Assembly: GCA_946479895.1 (NCBI GenBank)
Contig: CAMLHT010000002.1
Location: forward strand, 1 to 42,229
Source of the DNA: an uncultured Gemmatimonadota bacterium
GTDB taxonomy: Bacteria > Gemmatimonadota > Gemmatimonadetes > Gemmatimonadales > Gemmatimonadaceae
Length of the DNA: 42,229 nt
Reading direction: 5' to 3'
Shown here piece by piece: positions 14,607 through 20,930 of the stretch. The translations under genes and the position numbers were made by a program. Within the stretch, counting starts at the first letter, position 1, and each line of letters opens with the position of its first letter. The notes beneath the pieces are model-generated. The model had not been told where the DNA came from, made no database searches, and saw nothing but the letters and a program-made list of their open reading frames with translations.

Positions 14607-15005
14607 TCAGCCGACCGATTCGGGGACCAGTGGCTGGCGGCCGGCGTATCCGGCGTTCAGCTCGTGCCAGTAGCCGACTTGCCGCTCGCCGAGGCGCCAG
14701 CAGAGAAAGACCGGGCGGCTGCCCATGGTGCTGGGGAAGTCGATCAGGCCAATGCCGGGATCCTTGACCTGGATTCCGAGGTCGGCGAGCTCGCGCCGGA
14801 ATCCCTCGATGTCGCGGGCGATGGCCTGTGCCTCACCGGCGAGCCGGTCCGCGATTTCGGCGTCGCCCGCCCGGCCCGAGGCGGCGACGAGATCGATCTC
14901 GTTGAGCTTCTCGTTCCAGATGCGGTACTGCGTGACGATGTCCTCGACGATCTTCCGCACGAGCGGAAGCGTCGCGTTCGCCTGCTCGACCGTGAACCGC
15001 TTCAT
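14607..15005 (-). CDS. DUF2203 family protein
   Basis: A 132-residue cytoplasmic protein matching the DUF2203 pattern: start 'RFTVEQANATLPLVRKIVEDI', a central coiled or helical section (about 25-80), and the conserved C-terminal core 'VKDPGIGLIDFPSTM', 'RPVFLCWRLGE', 'WHELNAGYAGRQPL'. Function of the family is unknown to me. A GGGGAG ribosome site lies upstream of the ATG. It follows the thioesterase gene by 16 bases and probably shares its transcript. Confidence 0.85.
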   Translation of the reverse strand: MKRFTVEQANATLPLVRKIVEDIVTQYRIWNEKLNEIDLVAASGRAGDAEIADRLAGEAQAIARDIEGFRRELADLGIQVKDPGIGLIDFPSTMGSRPVFLCWRLGERQVGYWHELNAGYAGRQPLVPESVG

Positions 15006-15021
15006 GACGCTCCCCGAATGC

Positions 15022-15510
15022 TCACTTATGGGCCTCTTCGCGCTGCCGTTCCTCGACGCGCCGGGCGCGGCGTTCCGTGGCCGCCTGATACCGGCGCTTC
15101 TCCTCGGCGGTCTCAGGTAGCAACTCGGGGACCTCGACGGGCCGGCCGTTCCGGTCGACGGCGACGAAAGTGAGATAGCAGGAGTTCGTGTGCCGGCGCC
15201 GGCCGGTCATGAGCTCCTCCGCCTCGACGCGCACGCCCACCTCCATCGAAGTGAGGCCGGCGAAGTGGACGCTCGCCTTCATGACGACGAGGTCGCCAAG
15301 ATGGATGGGCTCGCGGAAGTCCACGCGGTCGATCGAGGCCGTCACGACGGGAGCCCGGCAGTGGCGGAATGCCGAGATCGCCGCGCACTTGTCCATCATG
15401 GACATGATCACGCCGCCGAACACGTGGCCCATGTTGTTGGCGTCGCCCGGCATCATCAGCTCGGACGTCTCGTGCTGGCTATCCTTGACCGGCTTCCTTG
15501 GGCGTGTCAC
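15022..15510 (-). CDS. Acyl-CoA thioesterase (YciA-like, single hotdog domain)
   Basis: A 162-residue hotdog-fold thioesterase that hydrolyses acyl-CoA to free acid and CoA. 'NMGHVFGGVIMSMMDKCAA' (26-44) contains the conserved Gly-Gly turn and Asp40 of the YciA/BACH active site. The strands 'ASIDRVDFREPIHLGDLV' and 'SMEVGVRVEAE' match the family core. A Lys/Arg/Glu-rich helical tail (about 140-162) is added. The GTG at 15510 gives the normal family N-terminus. The open frame continues upstream for more than 700 codons without coding character, so longer starts were refused. Likely first gene of the small operon 15510-14293. Confidence 0.85.
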   Translation of the reverse strand: MTRPRKPVKDSQHETSELMMPGDANNMGHVFGGVIMSMMDKCAAISAFRHCRAPVVTASIDRVDFREPIHLGDLVVMKASVHFAGLTSMEVGVRVEAEELMTGRRRHTNSCYLTFVAVDRNGRPVEVPELLPETAEEKRRYQAATERRARRVEERQREEAHK

Positions 15511-15577
15511 TGGCGGGATCAATTGCTCGGGGATCGGGTAACCGGGGCTCTGCCACCGGTCGACTCGCCGTGGCAAA

Positions 15578-15600
15578 TATACTGCGTAGGGAACACCAAG
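15578..15600 (+). promoter_or_regulatory. -10 box TATACT with short leader
   Basis: TATACT at 15578-15583 lies 17 bases before the ATG at 15601. The predicted start site is near 15590, leaving about 11 bases of leader with a weak AGGGA motif. Confidence 0.45.
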
Positions 15601-16833
15601 ATGCGTATTCCCAGATTCTTCCAGGCCGCTTTCGGCCTTTTCGTCATGGCCGCCTGCAAGCAGGCGGACGGCAAGCCACGCCAGTTCGCGGCAGCCGACA
15701 CCAGCACGCTCACGACCGCGTCCGATGGCGCGAACGCCGCCGAGCGCCAGCAGGCATCGGCGAAGGCCGCATCCGCCGCGGCGATGCCCGTGGCTTCGCC
15801 GACCGCACGGGACAGCGCCCTCCGCGCGCGCACGGTGGTTCGCGCGCTCTACGCGAACCGCTACGCGTCGCAGAGCGCGAAGAAGATGCGGCATCTCATC
15901 GCGATCGCCGACTCGACCGAGGTCAACGCGATCGTGCTCGACATGAAGGACGAGTTCGGCCTGAACTTCCGGACCTCGAACCCCGAGTGGGCGAAGAACG
16001 CCGGCGCGGCGGGCGTGGTGCCGAACCTCAAGGCGCTCCTCGACACGATGAAGGCGCACGACATCCTGCCGATCGCCCGCCTCGTCGTCTTCAAGGACTC
16101 GGTGACGGCGCGCGTGCATCCCGACTGGACGATCAAGAAGGCCGACGGCTCGGTGTGGCGTGACAAGCAGGGGCTCGCCTGGGTGAATCCCTACCAGCAC
16201 GGCCTGTGGGACTACAACATCGGGATCGCCGAGGAGCTGGCGAAGCTCGGCTTCGGCGAGATCCAGTTCGACTACATCCGGTTTCCGGAGCCGTACAAGA
16301 GCCTGCCGCCGCAGGTGTTCCCCGACGCGAAGGGCGTCTCGAAGCCCGACAACCTCGCGGCGTACCTCAAGCAGGCGAAGACGCGCCTCAATGCCGCCGG
16401 CGTCCGCTCCACGGCCGACATCTTCGGCCTCGTGACGACGGTGAAGGGCGCGCTCGAGATCGGCCAGTGGTGGGAGAAGATCGCGCCGGTCACCGACGTC
16501 GTCCTGCCGATGGTGTACCCGTCGCACTACCCGCGGGGATCGTTCGGCATCATGCGGCCGAACGCCGAGCCCTACAAGGTCATGAAGATCGCGCTGGACA
16601 CCGCGCGCGTGCGCAACGAGAAGCTCGGGATCAGCACCGAGGAGCACGTGCGCCCCTGGATCCAGGCGTTCACCCTGGGCGCGCCGCCCTACGGACCGGA
16701 GCAGATCCGCCAGCAGAAGCAGGCCATCTACGACGCCGGCTTCGACGGCTGGGTGCTCTGGAGCCCGGGATCTAAGTACGACAGCTTCGTGCCCGCCCTC
16801 GAGAAGGAGCTGGTCTCGAGGAAGAAGAAGTAA
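15601..16833 (+). CDS. Lipoprotein with DUF4015 putative glycoside hydrolase domain
   Basis: A 410-residue lipoprotein. The signal ends in VMAAC (Cys19) and is followed by an Ala/Ser/Thr/Asp linker to about residue 75. The domain from about 78 to 405 resembles the DUF4015 'putative glycosyl hydrolase' TIM barrel: 'VRALYANRYAS', 'NAIVLDMKDEFG', 'LPIARLVVFKD', 'WVNPYQHGLWDYNIGIAEEL', 'FGEIQFDYIRFPE', 'VVLPMVYPSHY', 'GFDGWVLWSPGS'. The Asp in 'FDYIRFP' and acidic residues in 'DMKDEFG' are candidate catalytic groups. The glycan substrate is unknown; it would act in the periplasm or at the outer membrane. A heptamer repeat array follows the stop. Confidence 0.85.
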   Translation: MRIPRFFQAAFGLFVMAACKQADGKPRQFAAADTSTLTTASDGANAAERQQASAKAASAAAMPVASPTARDSALRARTVVRALYANRYASQSAKKMRHLIAIADSTEVNAIVLDMKDEFGLNFRTSNPEWAKNAGAAGVVPNLKALLDTMKAHDILPIARLVVFKDSVTARVHPDWTIKKADGSVWRDKQGLAWVNPYQHGLWDYNIGIAEELAKLGFGEIQFDYIRFPEPYKSLPPQVFPDAKGVSKPDNLAAYLKQAKTRLNAAGVRSTADIFGLVTTVKGALEIGQWWEKIAPVTDVVLPMVYPSHYPRGSFGIMRPNAEPYKVMKIALDTARVRNEKLGISTEEHVRPWIQAFTLGAPPYGPEQIRQQKQAIYDAGFDGWVLWSPGSKYDSFVPALEKELVSRKKK

Positions 16834-16904
16834 CGGTAGAACGGTAGAACGTAGAACGTAGAACGTAGACCGTAGACCGTAGACCGTGGACCGTAGCGCG
16901 TAGG
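16834..16904. repeat. CCGTAGA-type heptamer array
   Basis: About ten consecutive heptamers with one eight-base unit: CGGTAGA, ACGGTAGA, three ACGTAGA, two CCGTAGA, CCGTGGA, CCGTAGC and GCGTAGG. It starts directly after the stop of the glycoside-hydrolase-like gene and lies between convergent genes. The consensus is the same as in the array at 14216, but there is no inverted arm. Confidence 0.8.
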
Positions 16905-16913
16905 CCGAAGTGC

Positions 16914-18401
16914 TTATTCGGGGCCCGGGAACGATTCCGTCGTCTTCGAGACCGTCACGACCTTGAAGGAGATCGGGAACGCGAGCTGAAGAGGGTCGAC
17001 GGGAAGCACCGGCGGCGCCTCCGCCTCGATCGCGACGGGACGCCGCTCCTTGCGGAACATGGAGTAGGCGAGCATGCCGGCGGCCATGAGGAGAAAGCCC
17101 CAGCGGCCGATCTCGGCCCCGGCGCCGTAGACGAAATACATCATCGCGAGGAACGCGAGCGGGGCGATGACGTGCGCGCGACGGCGCTCCCGCCGGGGAT
17201 AGCGGTCGGGATCGCGGCGAACGAGAGTCAGCTCGGCGGCGGCGGTGATGAGGTGCGGCACCAGGGTGGCCCAGACCGCCAGCAGCACCAGGAAGTTGAA
17301 CGTCTCGAGCAGGGTGTTGTTCAGGATCATGAACAGCAGGACGCTCCCGACCACCGTGCTCGTGACGAGGGCAGTCGCCGGCGTACCAAATCGCGGGTGG
17401 ATGCGCGCGAGGCGCGCGCTGATCAACCCGTCCTGCGCGGCGCTCACCGGCACGCGACCGCTCACGAGCAGCCATCCGTTGAGCGTACCGAGGCCGGCAA
17501 TGATGGCCGCGGCGCTGATGGCCATGGCTGCCGTCGGGCCCAGTGCGCGCTCGACGACCATGGCCAGCGGGCGAGCGGATGATGCGACTTCCGCATTCGA
17601 AAGGACGCCAGCAACGACGACAGCGGCGAGCAGAAAGACGATCGTTCCGATGCCGTATCCGATCATGGTCCCGCGCCAGATGGTCTGGTGCGGAGCCCTT
17701 ACCTCCTCGGCCGGCACGGTGGCTGTCTCGACCCCGCTGTAGGCCCAGACGATCAGGGCCGTCCCGGTGGCCAGCGATGCCCATCCGTGCGGGGCGAAGG
17801 GCTCGTAGTTGGCCGTGTCGATCGCATGGGACGATCCGCCGACCAGCAGGATGAGCGCCCCGACGTTGACGATCATGATCGCGATCTGAAGCCGGGCGCT
17901 GTGCCTCACTCCGAGCACATTGATGCCGCAGAAGGTCCAGAGCAGGACCTGGGCGAGCAGCATGCGCGCGACCGGATTCGTCTGGAGGACCGGGAAGAAA
18001 CCCTGCGCATAGGCGATGACACCCGTGACGATGCCGGCGTTCCCGATGAGCGCGCTGACCCAGTAGAGCCAGAAGCTCAGGAACCCGGCGAAGTCGCCGA
18101 ACGCCTCACGCGCGAAGACATAAGGTCCGCCGGTGCGCGGATACCTCGTGCCAAGGTCGGCGTAGACCAGCGCGACGCCGAGATAGCCCAGGGCCGTAAG
18201 GCCCCACGCCACGATCCCGAGCGGCCCAACCGCCGCCGCGATCGCCGCGGGCAGCGTGTACATCGACGTGCCCACCATGTTGCCCACGACGAGGGCGATG
18301 GCGCCGAGCAGCGTGAGCCCGCGAATGAACCCGCCCGACGACGGCTGGAAGCCGCCGGGCAGGGACAGCTGCTCGGAGTCCTCCCGGAGTGCCGTCGTCA
18401 T
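16914..18401 (-). CDS. APC-superfamily amino acid permease
   Basis: A 495-residue inner-membrane transporter with about twelve hydrophobic helices. The N-terminal signature 'GLTLLGAIALVVGNMVGTSMYTLPAAIA' (helix 1 with the broken Gly-x-Gly region) is typical of basic amino acid/polyamine antiporters and YjeH/PotE-like permeases. 'YPRTGGPYVFAREAFGDFAGFLSFWLYW' is the usual helix 2-3 region. A soluble C-terminal tail of about 45 residues follows. Substrate cannot be told. The ATG overlaps the stop of the aminotransferase gene by four bases, so a substrate handled by that enzyme is plausible (inference). Confidence 0.9.
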   Translation of the reverse strand: MTTALREDSEQLSLPGGFQPSSGGFIRGLTLLGAIALVVGNMVGTSMYTLPAAIAAAVGPLGIVAWGLTALGYLGVALVYADLGTRYPRTGGPYVFAREAFGDFAGFLSFWLYWVSALIGNAGIVTGVIAYAQGFFPVLQTNPVARMLLAQVLLWTFCGINVLGVRHSARLQIAIMIVNVGALILLVGGSSHAIDTANYEPFAPHGWASLATGTALIVWAYSGVETATVPAEEVRAPHQTIWRGTMIGYGIGTIVFLLAAVVVAGVLSNAEVASSARPLAMVVERALGPTAAMAISAAAIIAGLGTLNGWLLVSGRVPVSAAQDGLISARLARIHPRFGTPATALVTSTVVGSVLLFMILNNTLLETFNFLVLLAVWATLVPHLITAAAELTLVRRDPDRYPRRERRRAHVIAPLAFLAMMYFVYGAGAEIGRWGFLLMAAGMLAYSMFRKERRPVAIEAEAPPVLPVDPLQLAFPISFKVVTVSKTTESFPGPE

Positions 18402-19654
18402 TTGCCGCGCGCGATCTCGCGAACCGCGGCGATGATCCGCTCGACTTCCTCGTCGGTCGTGTAGCAGGAGCACCCCACGCGGACGACGCCGTCGGCCGCC
18501 TGGCCGATGCGCTCGATGACCGTCATCGCGTAGAAGTCCCCGTTTGAGACGAACAGGCCTTTCGACGCCAGCGCGCGGGCGACGTCGTTGGTCGAATGGC
18601 CGCGAAGCGTGAACGACAGGGTCGGCGTACGGACCCTGTCAGGGGTCGGGCCGTAGAGCGTCAGGCCGTCGATCGATGACAGGCCGGACCAGAGCTTCCG
18701 GAGCAGGTCCTGGCCATGTCGCGCGTGAAACGCATACGAAGTCGTCAGCCGTTGCCGCAGGGTGTCGCCGGTGCCGAGCCCCGCGATGAACTCCACGGCA
18801 GCCGCGGCCCCGACGATCCCCTCGTGGTTCTGCGTCCCGGTCTCGACCCGTTCCGGCGACTCGTTCGGCGCCGGCTCGAGCTTCGGAAAATCGAGCGACT
18901 CGATGCGCTTCCTCCGGCCGTACAGGATGCCGATGTGCGGCCCATAGAACTTGTAGGCCGAGCACGCGAGAAAGTCGCAGTCCCATTCCTTCACGTCGAC
19001 GAGCCGATGCGGCGCGTAGTGCACGGCGTCGACGAACACCTCGGCGCCCACCGCGTGGGCCTGGCGAATGAGCTCCGCCGGCATCGTGACGGTCCCGAGG
19101 GCATTGGAGGCGACACCGAGGGCGACGAGCTTCGTGCGCGGGCCGAGCTTCGCCGCGTAATCCGCGAGGTCCAGCTCGCCGGTCGCGGGATCGAACCGCA
19201 CGGAGCGGATGACGATCCCGCGCTCCTTCTCGATGGCCCGCCACGGGGCGACGTTCGCGTGATGGTCGAGCTCCGTGATCACGACCTCGTCGCCCGCCTT
19301 CCACTCGCGGCCGAGCGCGCGCGCGAGGTGGAACGTGAGGGTCGTCATGTTGGCGCCGAACGCGACTTCGTCCGCCCCGGCGTTGAGGAACGCCGCGAGG
19401 GTGCGACGCGACTGGGCGATCAGGGCGTCGGTCTCCTCGCTCGTGGGGTAGACCCAGTGCGTGTTGGCGTTGTGGTGATAGAGGTACTGCGTCATCGCCT
19501 CGGCGACCGAGCGCGGCACCTGGGTGCCTCCCGGTCCGTCGAAGTAGGCGACCGGTTGCCCGTTGTGGACCCGCTCGAGGGCCGGGAACTGCGCGCGCGC
19601 GGCCTTCACCGGATCTGCCTGCGCCACCGCGGGCCGGAGGGAAGTGGCCGTCAT
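18398..19654 (-). CDS. Class V aminotransferase, cysteine-desulfurase-like (VC1184 subfamily)
   Basis: A 418-residue PLP enzyme of fold type I. 'YFDGPGGTQVPRSVAEAM' (37-54), 'FGANMTTLTFHLARALGREW' (99-118) and 'ITELDHHANVAPW' (126-138) match the SufS-like VC1184 subfamily. Lys235 in 'SAYKFYGPH' is the predicted PLP lysine and Asp209 the ring-nitrogen Asp. A cysteine sits in 'VRVGCSCYTT' near the C-terminus, but the SufS active-site Cys loop is not clear, so true desulfurase activity is doubtful. A GGAG ribosome site precedes the ATG at 19654. It overlaps the broken dehydrogenase gene upstream and the permease gene downstream by four bases each. Confidence 0.87.
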   Translation of the reverse strand: MTATSLRPAVAQADPVKAARAQFPALERVHNGQPVAYFDGPGGTQVPRSVAEAMTQYLYHHNANTHWVYPTSEETDALIAQSRRTLAAFLNAGADEVAFGANMTTLTFHLARALGREWKAGDEVVITELDHHANVAPWRAIEKERGIVIRSVRFDPATGELDLADYAAKLGPRTKLVALGVASNALGTVTMPAELIRQAHAVGAEVFVDAVHYAPHRLVDVKEWDCDFLACSAYKFYGPHIGILYGRRKRIESLDFPKLEPAPNESPERVETGTQNHEGIVGAAAAVEFIAGLGTGDTLRQRLTTSYAFHARHGQDLLRKLWSGLSSIDGLTLYGPTPDRVRTPTLSFTLRGHSTNDVARALASKGLFVSNGDFYAMTVIERIGQAADGVVRVGCSCYTTDEEVERIIAAVREIARGK

Positions 19655-20538
19655 GAGATCTCCACTCCCGCCCACTGCTCGATGAGCCGGACCGCCTCGA
19701 CGTGATCGGCGACCTCGCCGAGCTCCCCGCGAGCGAGGGTAAAGAGATCGGCCGTCAGCTGCGTGACCGGCGTGGGAACCTTGTTGTCGCGCGCCACCTG
19801 GGCGGCGATGCCGATGTCCTTCTCGAGCAGCGCGAGGCGGAACGTGCGCGGGAAGGCGCGCGTGATAACCCGCTCGGGGAACAGGTTCATCGACGTGTTC
19901 GACCGCCCGCTGGACGTGTTGATCACGTCGAGGGCGACCTTCGGGTCGACGCCGGCCTTCACCAGCGTCGCGAGCCCCTCGGCCGTCGTCCAGACGTGGA
20001 TCGCGAGCATGGCGTTGTTGACGGCCTTGAGGGCGTCGCCGGCTCAGACGTCACCGCAGTGGACGATCTTCTGGCCGAAGGACCTGAACACCGGCTGCAT
20101 GCGCTCGAACACGGCGGCGTCTCCGCCGACCATGACCGTCAGGGTTCCCTTCTCCGCTCCGGAGGTCCCGCCGCTCACGGGCGCATCGACGAAATCGATG
20201 CCGTGCTCGGCCAGGCGGGCGGCGATGCGACGTGAGGTCGCGGGATCGCCCGAGGTGCAGTCCACGAGCGTCGTGCCCTTCCGCATCGTGGCCAGCAATC
20301 CGTCAGGCCCGTCGAGCAGCGACTCGACGTCGCGCGACAGCGGGAGGCAGGTGATGACGACGTCGGCCTCCCGCGCGGCCTCGGCGGGGGTCCGGGCGAC
20401 CTTCACCGGATGCTCGGCGGCGAAGGCGGCGGATTTTTCGGCGGAACGATTCCAGACGACCAGACCAGGAAAGGCCATCGCGACGCGGGCGGCCATCGGC
20501 CGACCAATCGCGCCGAGGCCCAGAAAGGCGGGGTTCAT
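19651..20538 (-). pseudogene. 3-hydroxyisobutyrate dehydrogenase-like gene interrupted by an in-frame TGA
   Basis: The frame from ATG 20538 to stop 19651 would encode 295 residues of the beta-hydroxyacid dehydrogenase family (NAD(P)-dependent oxidation of 3-hydroxyisobutyrate or similar). The N-terminal part has FLGLGAIGRPMA (5-16) for the dinucleotide and DAPVSGGTSGAEKG for substrate binding. Codon 165 (20044-20046) is TGA. Directly behind it, in the same frame, is AGDALKAVNN with the catalytic lysine (codon 171) and the entire C-terminal domain. Relatives have Gly at this position (HxGxxGAGxxxK), so one GGA-to-TGA change explains the break. No frameshift is present. Either a recent pseudogene or a sequencing error. 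Confidence 0.85.
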
Positions 20539-20550
20539 CCGTCAAAGCTA
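20539..20550 (-). promoter_or_regulatory. -10 box TAGCTT, leaderless type, before the dehydrogenase operon
   Basis: On the minus strand TAGCTT (20550-20545) is followed by six bases and then the ATG at 20538. There is no Shine-Dalgarno motif. It shares a 46-bp divergent gap with the chaperone promoter. Confidence 0.5.
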
Positions 20551-20572
20551 TCGCGGCAGTGGCGCCGCTGGT

Positions 20573-20584
20573 TAGTCTGAACGG
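20573..20584 (+). promoter_or_regulatory. -10 box TAGTCT, leaderless type, before the chaperone gene
   Basis: TAGTCT at 20573-20578 is followed by six bases and then the GTG at 20585. No Shine-Dalgarno motif is visible. Confidence 0.45.
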
Positions 20585-20815
20585 GTGAGAACGATCCTCG
20601 ACATCGAAGGCATGAGCTGCGTGCACTGCGTGCGCGCGGTCGTGACTGGGCTGGGCGGCGTGCCGGGCGTCACCGGCGCCGACGTGAAGATCGGCCAGGC
20701 CGTCGTCGACCACGGCCCCCGCGTTTCACTCGCGCGGCTGCGCGAGGCGATCGAGCTGGCCGGCTACAAGGTGCGGGACACGAGAGAGGAGCGTCGCCGG
20801 TTGCCGGTGCTTTAG
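20585..20815 (+). CDS. Heavy-metal-associated (HMA) domain protein, CopZ-like
   Basis: A 76-residue cytoplasmic metallochaperone-like protein. One HMA ferredoxin-like fold carries the metal loop GMSCVHC with Cys12 and Cys15, as in CopZ, which hands Cu(I) to a P-type ATPase. The last ten residues are Arg-rich. No CopA ATPase or copper regulator is adjacent, so the metal and partner are unsure. The start is GTG, supported by the TAGTCT box six bases upstream. A similar protein is encoded at 25218. Confidence 0.85.
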   Translation: MRTILDIEGMSCVHCVRAVVTGLGGVPGVTGADVKIGQAVVDHGPRVSLARLREAIELAGYKVRDTREERRRLPVL

Positions 20816-20821
20816 GCGTAT

Positions 20822-20918
20822 CCCTGTGACCTGAAGCCCTGAGAACCTGACAGCTGATGCCGAGTCTCGCGAGACTTCGGGTTCAGCCGTCAGGCGCTCA
20901 GGGCTTCAGGTTACAGGG
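20822..20918. terminator. 97-bp near-perfect inverted repeat between convergent genes
   Basis: The outer arms 20822-20843 and 20897-20918 match over 22 bases with one G-T pair. Inside, CCTGACAGCTGA pairs with TCAGCCGTCAGG with one wobble, and GTCTCGCGAGAC at the centre is itself a palindrome. The left arm repeats 'CCTGA' every seven to nine bases. It sits between the chaperone gene and the convergent DUF5916 gene and likely ends transcription from both sides. Confidence 0.7.
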
Positions 20919-20930
20919 CCATGCCAAGCG

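Noticed and set aside
15511..17784. Long upstream extension of the thioesterase frame on the minus strand
   Set aside because: It lies antisense to the DUF4015-type gene and includes the heptamer array translated as repeated LRSTVY words. Only the last 162 codons match a real family.
20044..20046. Selenocysteine or other recoding of the in-frame TGA
   Set aside because: The family has Gly here, not Cys; no hairpin of SECIS type stands out behind the codon, and Sec would have no role at this position.
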